A stretch of DNA of 64,000 nucleotides from Glandiceps talaboti. Its lineage: Eukaryota; Hemichordata; Enteropneusta; Spengelidae. The stretch is from the NCBI RefSeq assembly GCF_964340395.1, contig NC_135559.1, positions 23,666,964 through 23,730,963 of the forward strand, given 5' to 3'. Numbering within the stretch: the first letter of the stretch is position 1; the number at the start of each line of letters is the position of its first letter. Shown here piece by piece: positions 11,636 through 24,159 of the stretch. Below the pieces are notes generated by a model that saw nothing but the letters and a program-made list of their open reading frames with translations, made no database searches and had not been told where the DNA came from. Both the position numbers and the translations under genes were made by a program.

Positions 11636-14241
11636 ATGGATGAAATGAGTTGTAAGTGTAGAATAGATGAAATGAGTTGTAAGTGTAGAATTGTGTATGA
11701 AATGAGTTGTAAGTGTAGAATAGATGAAATGAGTTGTAAGTGTAGAATAGATGAAATGAGTTGTAAGTGTAGAATAGATGAAATGAGTTGTAAGTGTAGA
11801 ATAGATGAAATGAGTTGTAAGTGTAGAATAGATGAAATGAGTTGTAAGTGTAGAATAGATGAAATGAGTTGTAAGTGTAGAATAGATGAAATGAGTTGTA
11901 AGTGTAGAATAGATGAAATGAGTTGTAAGTGTAGAATAGATGAAATGAGTTGTAAGTGTAGAATTGTGTATGAAATGAGTTGTAAGTGTAGAATAGATGA
12001 AATGAGTTGTAAGTGTAGAATAGATGAAATGAGTTGTAAGTGTAGAATTGTGTATGAAATGAGTTGTAAGTGTAGAATAGATGAAATGAGTTGTAAGTGT
12101 AGAATAGATGAAATGAGTTGTAAGTGTAGAATTGATGACATGAGTTGTAAGTGTAGAATTGTGTATGAAATGAGTTGTAAGTGTAGAATTGTGTATGAAA
12201 TGAGTTGTAAGTGTAGAATTGATGAAATGAGTTGTAAGTGTAGAAAAGATGAAATGAGTTGTAAGTGTAGAATTGATGACATGAGTTGTAAGTGTAGAAT
12301 TGTGTATGAAATGAGTTGTAAGTGTAGAATTGTGTATGAAATGAGTTGTAAGTGTAGAATTGTGTATGACATGAGTTGTAAGTGTAGAATTGTGTATGAA
12401 ATGAGTTGTAAGTGTAGAATAGATGAAATGAGTTGTAAGTGTAGAATAGATGAAATGAGTTGTAAGTGTAGAATTGTGTATGAAATGAGTTGTAAGTGTA
12501 GAATAGATGAAATGAGTTGTAAGTGTAGAATAGATGAAATGAGTTGTAAGTGTAGAATTGTGTATGAAATGAGTTGTAAGTGTAGAATAGATGAAATGAG
12601 TTGTAAGTGTAGAATAGATGAAATGAGTTGTAAGTGTAGAATTGTGTATGAAATGAGTTGTAAGTGTAGAATAGATGAAATGAGTTGTAAGTGTAGAATA
12701 GATGAAATGAGTTGTAAGTGTAGAATTGTGTATGACATGAGTTGTAAGTGTAGAATAGATGAAATGAGTTGTAAGTGTAGAATAGATGAAATGAGTTGTA
12801 AGTGTAGAATAGATGAAATGAGTTGTAAGTGTAGAATAGATGAAATGAGTTGTAAGTGTAGAATAGATGAAATGAGTTGTAAGTGTAGAATTGTGTATGA
12901 AATGAGTTGTAAGTGTAGAATTGTGTATGAAATGAGTTGTAAGTGTAGAATTGTGTATGAAATGAGTTGTAAGTGTAGAATTGTGTATGAAATGAGTTGT
13001 AAGTGTAGAATAGATGAAATGAGTTGTAAGTGTAGAATAGATGAAATGAGTTGTAAGTGTAGAATTGTGTATGAAATGAGTTGTAAGTGTAGAATTGTGT
13101 ATGAAATGAGTTGTAAGTGTAGAATTGTGTATGAAATGAGTTGTAAGTGTAGAATAGATGAAATGAGTTGTAAGTGTAGAATAGATGAAATGAGTTGTAA
13201 GTGTAGAATAGATGAAATGAGTTGTAAGTGTAGAATAGATGAAATGAGTTGTAAGTGTAGAATAGATGAAATGAGTTGTAAGTGTAGAATAGATGAAATG
13301 AGTTGTAAGTGTAGAATAGATGAAATGAGTTGTAAGTGTAGAATTGTGTATGACATGAGTTGTAAGTGTAGAATAGATGAAATGAGTTGTAAGTGTAGAA
13401 TTGTGTATGAAATGAGTTGTAAGTGTAGAATAGATGAAATGAGTTGTAAGTGTAGAATAGATGAAATGAGTTGTAAGTGTAGAATTGTGTATGACGTGAG
13501 TTGTAAGTGTAGAATAGATGAAATGAGTTGTAAGTGTAGAATTGTGTATGAAATGAGTTGTAAGTGTAGAATAGATGAAATGAGTTGTAAGTGTAGAATA
13601 GATGAAATGAGTTGTAAGTGTAGAATTGTGTATGACATGAGTTGTAAGTGTAGAATAGATGAAATGAGTTGTAAGTGTAGAATAGATGAAATGAGTTGTA
13701 AGTGTAGAATTGTGTATGACATGAGTTGTAAGTGTAGAATAGATGAAATGAGTTGTAAGTGTAGAATTGTGTATGAAATGAGTTGTAAGTGTAGAATTGT
13801 GTATGAAATGAGTTGTAAGTGTAGAATAGATGAAATGAGTTGTAAGTGTAGAATTGTGTATGACATGAGTTGTAAGTGTAGAATAGATGAAATGAGTTGT
13901 AAGTGTAGAATTGTGTATGAAATGAGTTGTAAGTGTAGAATTGTGTATGAAATGAGTTGTAAGTGTAGAATTGTGTATGAAATGAGTTGTAAGTGTAGAA
14001 TAGATGAAATGAGTTGTAAGTGTAGAATAGATGAAATGAGTTGTAAGTGTAGAATTGTGTATGAAATGAGTTGTAAGTGTAGAATAGATGAAATGAGTTG
14101 TAAGTGTAGAATTGTGTATGAAATGAGTTGTAAGTGTAGAATTGTGTATGACATGAGTTGTAAGTGTAGAATTGTGTATGAAATGAGTTGTAAGTGTAGA
14201 ATTGTGTATGAAATGAGTTGTAAGTGTAGAATTGTGTATGA
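11636..14241. repeat. Two-unit minisatellite array (27 and 30 bp), about 93 copies
   Basis: Every unit shares gaaatgagttgtaagtgtag. The two unit types differ in the joint, aataga (27 bp) or aattgtgta (30 bp). A few units carry gacatgag or aaaagatg variants. Both lengths are multiples of three, so one + frame and two - frames stay open for the whole array (861-898 codons). The open frames are explained by the period, not by coding. A two-short/one-long order repeats about four times near 12420-12730. Confidence 0.97.
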
Positions 14242-14465
14242 TATATTTAAGGTATCCTGAAAGATTCAGACGTTCCTTTTTTCTTTCTAAGCAGACCAAC
14301 GGCTAGCCCTTTCATGACTGCAGACTAATGTTAAGGTTGCCTATACTTACCGTAATTTTGTGTTTCTTATTGTAATACATTAAACACGATGGGTTGGTTG
14401 GTCAGTTAAATTAAAATGAGTGAATGTTTTCATGTCATTTTTGAATTTCATTTCGTAATCATGCT

Positions 14466-14555
14466 AAATGACTTAGAAACATGTAGAAATGACTTAGAAA
14501 CATGTAGAAATGACTTAGAAACATGTGAAAATGACTTAGAAACATGTAGAAATGA
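14466..14555. repeat. 21-bp minisatellite, about 4.3 copies
   Basis: The unit is built on gacttagaaacatgtagaaa. It lies in a short spacer (14242-14597) with no gene. Confidence 0.9.
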
Positions 14556-14597
14556 GAAGGAAACTTTGAACCATTTGTTTTCAGCAATAAAAGATCA

Positions 14598-17500
14598 GAT
14601 GGCCATGTTACAGTTAGTGACAATGTGATAGTCATGTTACAATTACTGACAATGTGATGGCCATGTTACAATTAGTGACAATGTGATGGCCATGTTACAA
14701 TTAGTGACAATGTGATGGCCATGTTACAATTAGTGACAATGTGATGGCCATGTTACAGTTACTGACAATGTGATGGCCATGTTACAGTTAGTGACAATGT
14801 GATGGCCATGTTACAATTAGTGACAATGTGATGGTCATGTTACAATTAGTGACAATGTGATGGCCATGTTACAATTAGTGACAATGTGATGGCCATGTTA
14901 CACTTAGTGACAATGTGATGGCCATGTTACAATTAGTGACAATGTGATGGCCATGTTACAGTTACTGACAATGTGATGGCCATGTTACAATTAGTGACAA
15001 TGTGATGGCCATGTTACAATTAGTGACAATGTGATGGCCATGTTACAATTAGTGACAATGTGATGGCCATGTTACAATTAGTGACAATGTGATGGCCATG
15101 TTACAGTTACTGACAATGTGATGGCCATGTTACAATTAGTGACAATGTGATGGCCATGTTACAATTAGTGACAATGTGATGGCCATGTTACAGTTACTGA
15201 CAATGTGATGGCCATGTTACAGTTACTGACAATGTGATGGCCATGTTACAATTAGTGACAATGTGATGGCCATGTTACAGTTAGTGGCAATGTGATGGCC
15301 ATGTTACAATTAGTGACAATGTGATGGCCATGTTACAATTAGTGACAATGTGATGGCCATGTTACAGTTACTGACAATGTGATGGCCATGTTACAATTAG
15401 TGACAATGTGATGGCCATGTTACAGTTACTGACAATGTGATGGCCATGTTACAATTAGTGACAATGTGATGGCCATGTTACAATTAGTGACAATGTGATG
15501 GCCATGTTACAATTAGTGACAATGTGATGGCCATGTTACAATTAGTGACAATGTGATGGCCATGTTACAGTTACTGACAATGTGATGGCCATGTTACAGT
15601 TAGTGGCAATGTGATGGCCATGTTACAATTAGTGACAATGTGATGGCCATGTTACAATTAGTGACAATGTGATGGCCATGTTACAATTAGTGACAATGTG
15701 ATGGCCATGTTACAATTACTGACAATGTGATGGCCATGTTACAGTTACTGACAATGTGATGGCCATGTTACAGTTACTGACAATGTGATGGCCATGTTAC
15801 AATTACTGACAATGTGATGGCCATGTTACAATTACTGACAATGTGTTGGCAATGTTACAATTACTGACAATGTGATGGCCATGTTACAATTAGTGACAAT
15901 GTGATGGCCATGTTACAGTTACTGACAATGTGATGGCCATGTTACAGTTACTGACAATGTGATGGCCATGTTACAATTAGTGACAATGTGATGGCCATGT
16001 TACAATTAGTGACAATGTGATGGCCATGTTACAATTAGTGACAATGTGATGGCCATGTTACAATTAGTGACAATGTGATGGCCATGTTACAGTTACTGAC
16101 AATGTGATGGCCATGTTACAGTTAGTGGCAATGTGATGGCCATGTTACAATTAGTGACAATGTGATGGCCATGTTACAATTAGTGACAATGTGATGGCCA
16201 TGTTACAATTAGTGACAATGTGATGGCCATGTTACAATTACTGACAATGTGATGGCCATGTTACAGTTACTGACAATGTGATGGCCATGTTACAGTTACT
16301 GACAATGTGATGGCCATGTTACAATTACTGACAATGTGATGGCCATGTTACAATTACTGACAATGTGTTGGCAATGTTACAGTTACTGACAATGTGATGG
16401 CCATGTTACAGTTAGTGGCAATGTGATGGCCATGTTACAATTAGTGACAATGTGATGGCCATGTTACAATTAGTGACAATGTGATGGCCATGTTACAATT
16501 AGTGACAATGTGATGGCCATGTTACAATTAGTGACAATGTGATGGCCATGTTACAGTTACTGACAATGTGATGGCCATGTTACAGTTAGTGGCAATGTGA
16601 TGGCCATGTTACAATTAGTGACAATGTGATGGCCATGTTACAATTAGTGACAATGTGATGGCCATGTTACAATTAGTGACAATGTGATGGCCATGTTACA
16701 ATTACTGACAATGTGATGGCCATGTTACAGTTACTGACAATGTGATGGCCATGTTACAGTTACTGACAATGTGATGGCCATGTTACAATTACTGACAATG
16801 TGATGGCCATGTTACAATTACTGACAATGTGTTGGCAATGTTACAATTACTGACAATGTGATGGCCATGTTACAATTACTGACAATGTGGTGGCCATGTT
16901 ACAATTAGTGACAATGTGATGGCCATGTTACAATTAGTGACAATGTGATGGCCATGTTACAGTTACTGACAATGTGATGGCCATGTTACAATTAGTGACA
17001 ATGTGATGGCCATGTTACAATTAGTGACAATGTGATGGCCATGTTACAATTACTGACAATTAGTGACAATGTGATGGCCATGTTACAATTAGTGACAATG
17101 TGATGGCCATGTTACAGTTAGTGACAATGTGATGGCCATGTTACAATTAGTGACAATGTGATAGCCATGTTACAATTAGTGACAATGTGATGGCCATGTT
17201 ACAATTAGTGACAATGTGATGGCCATGTTAGAATTAGTGACAATGTGATGGCCATGTTACAATTAGTGACAATGTGATGGCCATGTTAGAATTAGTGACA
17301 ATGTGATGGCCATGTTACAATTAGTGACAATGTGATGGCCATGTTACAATTAGTGACAATGTGATGGCCATGTTACAATTAGTGACAATGTGATGGCCAT
17401 GTTACAGTTACTGACAATGTGATGGCCATGTTACAGTTAGTGACAATGTGATGGCCATGTTACAATTAGTGACAATGTGATGGCCATGTTACAATTAGTG

Positions 17501-18795
17501 ACAATGTGATGGCCATGTTACAATTAGTGACAATGTGATGGCCATGTTACAGTTAGTGACAATGTGATGGCCATGTTACAATTACTGACAATGTGTTGGC
17601 CATGTTACAATTACTGACAATGTGATGGCCATGTTACAATTAGTGACAATGTGATGGCCATGTTACAATTAGTGACAATGTGATGGCCATGTTACAGTTA
17701 CTGACAATGTGATGGCCATGTTACAATTAGTGACAATGTGATGGCCATGTTACAATTAGTGACAATGTGATGGCCATGTTACAATTACTGACAATGTGAT
17801 GGCCATGTTACAATTAGTGACAATGTGATGGCCATGTTACAATTAGTGACAATGTGATGGCCATGTTACAATTAGTGACAATGTGATGGCCATGTTACAA
17901 TTACTGACAATGTGATGGCCATGTTACAATTAGTGACAATGTGATGGCCATGTTACAATTACTGACAATGTTATGGCCATGTTACAATCAGTGACAATGT
18001 GATGGCCATGTTACAATTAGTGACAATGTGATGGCCATGTTACAATTACTGACAATGTGATGGCCATGCTATAATTAGTGACAATGTGATGGCCATGTTA
18101 CAATTAGTGACAATGTGATGGCCATGTTACAGTTAGTGACAATGTGATGGCCATGTTACAATTAGTGACAATGTGATGGCCATGTTACAATTAGTGACAA
18201 TGTGATGGCCATGTTACAATTACTGACAATGTGATGGCCATGTTACAATCAGTGACAATGTGATGGCCATGTTACAATTAGTGACAATGTGATGGCCATG
18301 TTACAATTACTGACAATGTGATGGCCATGTTACAATTACTGACAATGTGATGGCCATGTTACAATTAGTGACAATGTGATGGCCATGTTACAATTAGTGA
18401 CAATGTGATGGCCATGTTACAATTACTGACAATGTGATGGCCATGTTACAATTAGTGACAATGTGATGGCCATGTTACAGTTAGTGACAATGTGATGGCC
18501 ATGTTACAATTAGTGACAATGTGATGGCCATGTTACAATTAGTGACAATGTGATGGCCATGTTACAATTAGTGACAATGTGATGGCCATGTTACAGTTAC
18601 TGACAATGTGATGGCCATGTTACAATTAGTGACAATGTGATGGCCATGTTACAATTAGTGACAATGTGATGGCCATGTTACAATTAGTGACAATGTGATG
18701 GCCATGTTACAGTTAGTGACAATGTGATGGCCATGTTACAATTAGTGACAATGTGATGTCCATGTTACAGTTAGTGACAATGTGATGGCCATGTC
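14598..18795. repeat. 29-bp minisatellite, about 144 copies
   Basis: The unit contains gtgacaatgtgatggccatg followed by ttacaatta. The main variants are agtgac/actgac and caatta/cagtta. The rarer ones are ttggcaatg and agtggcaa. The ttggcaatg variant recurs at 15841, 16363 and 16827, offsets of 522 and 464 bp (18 and 16 units), which shows higher-order duplication. The 29-bp period breaks all frames, so no open frame appears. Confidence 0.97.
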
Positions 18796-18899
18796 TTGTG
18801 GTTATCTCTATTTATTTACCCATCTGTGTGTATGTCTGTCTCAGTCTCTTTCTCCCCTTTCTCTCTTCTTCTTTCCTTTACTCTCTGTTCCCCTTTCCT

Positions 18900-18962
<63 letters not shown>

Positions 18963-18973
18963 TATACATGTAC

Positions 18974-19005
<32 letters not shown>

Positions 19006-19015
19006 TATCTGATTT

Positions 19016-19100
<85 letters not shown>

Positions 19101-19260
19101 GCCTATCCATCCATCCATCCATCCATTCATCCACCCATCCATCCATCTATTTAGTTCCATTCCATGCCATTTAATGTCAAAGACATACAGACAGGCAGGC
19201 ACACAGACAGACAGACAGAGAGAGACAGACAGACAGACAGACAGGATAAAAAGATCCATA
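18796..19260. repeat. Cluster of simple repeats: (CA)n, (CTGT)n, (CATC)n, (CAGA)n
   Basis: (CA)n at about 18900-18955 and 18985-19005, (TCTG)n at about 19016-19100, (CATC)n at about 19107-19147, and CAGA-type tracts at about 19185-19242. The open frames here are simple-repeat artefacts. Confidence 0.95.
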
Positions 19261-19806
19261 TTTGACATTGTACTGAGAGGGTAGCATGGATTAATGATAA
19301 TTTTATTACAATTTATAAAGTAACATAAATGTTTACAATTGACTCTGTTGATTCTCAACTATCAATTCTTACATCTTTTTTGTTGTGTGTATAAAGTCAA
19401 AGCAACTAATTAAAACTAGTGGAAACTTTATGGCTATTTAAAACATGTCATTTCACCACCCTTATCACCACCCTTATTATTTCACCATGGAAACTTTAGC
19501 CTACTCCACTTAGTGTAATATACTTCAACACTTAAAAACTGACACAGTCATCTTTCATATGAACACATATTGCACCCCAGGGAGCAATGGTATAGAACTA
19601 AATATGTGATAAATGTTTATGAGAATTAGTATTGTCAGTGGAAGGGAATACAATGGATTTGATGAAATGTCAGTACATCAGGTAACTACTAATAGTATAC
19701 AATAAAACAAACACTGCAATTGTACATTGACTGTTTTATCTCCAAGGTCAATTAAATTTGTACTAAGGAGTTTTGTTCATTGGGTTACCCATTCAGACTA
19801 TTATCA
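19261..19806. other. Intron 1 spacer, no gene seen
   Basis: Unique AT-rich sequence with no recognisable element. Confidence 0.6.
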
Positions 19807-20042
19807 GACCATGAAACTGTCTGGTGAGAGACTGCAACACAAGACCATGAAACTGTCTGGTGAGAGACTGCAACACAAGACCATGAAACTGTCTGGTGAG
19901 AGACTGCAACACAAGACCATGAAACTGTCTGGTGAGAGACTGCAACACAAGACCATGAAACTGTCTGATGAGAGACTGCAACACAAGACCATGAAACTGT
20001 CTGATGAGAGACTGCAACACAAGACCATGAAACTGTCTGATG
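19807..20042. repeat. 36-bp minisatellite, about 6.6 copies
   Basis: The unit starts gaccatgaaactgtctggtg and ends gactgcaacacaa. The last copies carry ctgatg in place of ctggtg. The period divisible by three leaves frames open on both strands. Confidence 0.96.
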
Positions 20043-21178
20043 CCATGATAAATATTGCTGTTTTAGCCTACAAAAAGCTAGGCGTCTGAAAAGTTTGTTA
20101 TTGTACATAACAACACTTTTTACACATTTTATTATGGAACAAACATGAACTTGATATGTGGTGTTTCACATTGTTTTTTGAAGTAGGAAAACACAGTAAA
20201 GTTATTTTATGAATAATATGGCCACTTTAAACATGATAAACAAAGGTACATGTACATGTATTATCAACAACTTGTAATGTTACATTCTGGGTCAGACATT
20301 GACAGAGCTTAATGTCAGGTGTCTTGATCTCTCTATCTTACTATTACATGAGATGCACATTGTATATCCATGATTCCTTCAGATAAATAATCACAAATAT
20401 TCAGTGTTCATCTAATAAATCTTCATGTTTGCTAAGACCTATGAGTGCAACACTGAAAAAAACAAGAGGTGAAAATGAGTTTTAATGTGATGTTTCTTGA
20501 CAATTTAGTGAGATGTATTTAACATGAAATCCATTGAATGACTCTCCAGAACTATTAAAGTTTATGAAAAAACATGTACCTTTATTTCCTGGAGTGGCAT
20601 TCTAGTAATTTAAAGTTTATAGGTTAGTGTTTTCAAAAAAGGACCACCCCAATCCACTTTAGATGTCCTTCTAGTTTTACAAAATGAAATTACCCCTTCA
20701 ATTTGAGTGCTATTCTGTCAACTGTCTTTACCCCTTCACTTTGAGTGCCATTCTGTCAACTGTCTTTATCCCTTCACTTTGAGTGCCATTCTACAAAAAC
20801 GATTGCTATGAAAAAGTCATGACCTAAAGCCAATTAAAACATCTACCTAGTATTAAATACACTTCAAATACAGGACTTAAGTTGAAATAGTATTGAGTTG
20901 CTGAAGTCTGTGTTTATGTTGTAATTACAGTCTGTATGGAATTTATATTGTTTACATTAAGTACAGCCTTGCTTTCATTGTTATTGTCAGGTCAGCATGG
21001 TACAATCTAGGTATAATATACCAGACTTTCTATACACAATTACTACATGTTGTTTTACTTTATACTGGTAGTATTTTTATGGTTCTCTTTAATTCAATTC
21101 AGACTTCTTGAAGCCCACTCAGGTACACTAAATTACCACTAAACAATATTATGCGATACTTCTAGCTGTGGAAATATA
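20043..21178. other. Intron 1 spacer with a 38-bp repeat (2.6 copies) at 20692-20791
   Basis: Mostly unique sequence. A short tandem with the word cccttcactttgagtgcc occurs at 20692-20791. No gene or transposon is recognised. Confidence 0.7.
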
Positions 21179-21180
21179 CG

Positions 21181-22021
21181 TTAAGAGAACTGCTAAGAGA
21201 ACTGCGACATCTCTCTGTCCAACTAGTCTCCACTGTGTTGCCTTCCATTAAGAGAACTGTGACATCTCTCTGTCCAACTAGTCTCCACTATGTTGCCTTC
21301 CGTTAAGAGAACTGCGACATCTCTCTGTCCAACTAGTCTCCACTGTGTTGCCTTCCGTTAAGAGAACTGCGACATCTCTCTGTCCAACTAGTCTCCACTG
21401 TGTTGTCTTCCATTAAGAGAACTGCGACATCTCTCTGTCCAACTAGTCTCCACTATGTTGCCTTCCGTTAAGAGAACTGCGACATCTCTCTGTCCAACTA
21501 GTCTCCACTATGTTGCCTTCCGTTAAGAGAACTGCGACATCTCTCTGTCCAACTAATCTCCACTGTGTTGTCTTCCATTAAGAGAACTGCGACATCTCTC
21601 TGTCCAACTAGTCTCCACTGTGTTGTCTTCCATTAAGAGAACTGCGACATCTCTCTGTCCAACTAGTCTCCACTGTGTTGCCTTCCGTTAAGAGAACTGC
21701 GACATCTCTCTGTCCAACTAGTCTCCACTGTGTTGTCTTCCATTAAGAGAACTGTGACATCTCTCTGTCCAACTAGTCTCCACTGTGTTGCCTTCCATTA
21801 AGAGAACTGTGACATCTCTCTGTCCAACTAGTCTCCACTGTGTTGCCTTCCATTAAGAGAACTGCGACATCTCTCTGTCCAACTAGTCTCCACTGTGTTG
21901 TCTTCCATTAAGAGAACTGTGACATCTCTCTGTCCAACTAGTCTCCACTGTGTTGCCTTCCGTTAAGAGAACTGTGACATCTCTCTGTCCAACTAGTCTC
22001 CACTGTGTTGCCTTCCGTTAA
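21181..22021. repeat. 55-bp minisatellite, about 15 copies
   Basis: The unit contains ttaagagaactgcgacatct and tccaactagtctccact. Copies differ at gcgac/gtgac, gtgttg/atgttg, gccttcc/gtcttcc and gtta/atta. Confidence 0.97.
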
Positions 22022-24158
22022 AGGAAATCTTGATATTAAAAACATTTAAAACACTGTCAAGATCCTTGTACAAGTCATTGATAAATGTAGAAATGTATTT
22101 TAAATCACTAAATTCAACGTACATTCTGTAATTTCTTGTCTAACAGTTACTGGAGCCACAGAATGAATAACTAGACATGTACACATTGACCAGCTGACTA
22201 TCCATTTGCACTGTGGTCAAGTAGTCATAGTTATGACAGATAGACAAGACGTAGGTTAAATTTAATGATTCAAAATTTATTTCTGTTTCTTAGTACTTAT
22301 TAGCAAAGGTCTGGGTGTTATTTTTTACTGAAAATCTATGTGCTGGCAAAAAAAAAATGCAGTCTTTATAGGGTTTGAAATAAATTATAACCACAGCAGC
22401 TAGATGTAGAGTGGGATAGAGATTTGTTTGGAGTGTGCATTTGCAGAATATATAGGACAGTGTATTAGAACTATAAATGACAGTTTGATCTGGTTCCCCA
22501 ATTCTGTTACCAAGGTTACCAAACCATCACAATAAGATGTCCGGTGTTAACATCACACTTGTACAAACTGTGTTATTTATCTATTGCACTTTAGATTTAA
22601 CCTTTGCCATACTTGTATTCTATAAGGTAACCAGAAAGCTACAGCTGTGTGGCTATAAATCCTGATGACACACTTAAACTTATGTTGAAATGGTGTGAAA
22701 GTTATAGTATATGGATAGTTGTAAGTAGTAGGGAAAGATAGCATGATGTAAAGTACATGTATATTTATGTTTTGTATATTTGGTAAATTGATACCCTAGG
22801 GAATCCTTGAATAAAGTAGAGAGTAGTTACGGCAGACAGGCTGAAATTGTTTGTAAGAGTAAGTTTACTGAATAAGTATTTTACTTTTGTTGTTTTCAGG
22901 AGTTTATATGGTGAGGTTTAGATGGCTTCACCATGTCTGACTGTAAATGCGTACATACTGTGATCTTCCCAGGGTTATCATGAACATTTGTCACTTCACC
23001 TCTACACTTCACTATCTAACTTTATTGCTGTTTCAAATATTTACCAATTGCAATTACTAGATCTTACATATCACTGAGACAACATTGTAGGTATGCCAAC
23101 TGGTAGTTGAGTGCAGCTTGTAGATGCTTTGAGGTCACTCTGCCAGTTTTCCTATATTGATATAATCTCACTCAAGTCAAACAGAAGTGAGGGCAGCGAG
23201 CTGCAGTGTCACATTCAGGACGTCATTAGCATAGTAATATGTCTGAGAATGTTTGGCCAAACTTTGCATTTTAGCAAAATTGAACAAATATTATAGATTG
23301 TGTTGTGTGTTTATGTGACTGGATTATCATGGATGTGTGTGTGCAATAAAAAAAAAATTCCAACTTATTCAAAGGTGTAAACAAATAAATTGTGTGGTTC
23401 TGATTACATTCAATTTTAGAATAGGTGGGGTAGGTAGATTTTTTATTTTATTTTTAATTTTTTTTCACACGTGAGTGTCTAGTTCAGGTTTTCCAAATGG
23501 TCTCTGTTTATTGGTTTCTTCTGATAAGATGTACAACCATTACAGATTGGAAGAATAGTTTTATATAGTCTTTTTAAGTTGATATCAGTTTCTATATCCA
23601 CTATTTCTTGTGAGACTTCATGATTTTTGTGATTTTATTATTTTTTTCTCAAATATGTAAAAGAAGTTTAGGGTCAGCAGAAAAACTAGGTGGGGTCAGG
23701 TAACTGGAACCAAACAACTTTTTTTATTTGGCCTAAGTTGAAATCAAGCAGGAATAGTAGGAATACCATGATGCAATATAGCTTGTCTGTCAATGACACT
23801 GCAGCTGAGTAGAGTTCAATGGTTACAGTATTGTCAATTCTTTCTATTTTGGGGATTGGGTTATAATATTATTAATCTTTATGGGTTTTGTGGACTGAGA
23901 TTGTGTGGCCGAACTTCAAATGTGAGCTCGACTGTAGGAGAGTCTGTAATAAGTCATATGGCCGAGGTCCACAAAACTCATATCTGGCCGTAAAAGTTTT
24001 ATCATATACCTCTTGAATGTTAAAATATATTTGCAATCAATAATTTGGACATTTTTAAAGACATTATACTGAAAATAAATCGTTGTTGGATGTAAATCTG
24101 GAGGTATGCCAAGACCTCATCACATGTACATGACTTAATGGAGTGATTTCAGTATTTT
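22022..24158. other. 2.1 kb of intron 1 without arrays or gene
   Basis: This is the longest non-tandem stretch in intron 1. The part 23420-23740 (T-rich, with aggtggggt words near both ends) looks like a diverged dispersed repeat, but no second copy is in the window. The open frames 23111-23296 and 23793-23993 show no recognisable protein. Confidence 0.55.
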
Positions 24159-24159
24159 T

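Noticed and set aside
11569-14299. Open frames of 861, 874 and 898 codons on both strands, including a Cys-rich one
   Set aside because: They are explained by the 27/30-bp units. Open frames on both strands at once argue for a period effect, not a Cys-rich secreted protein.
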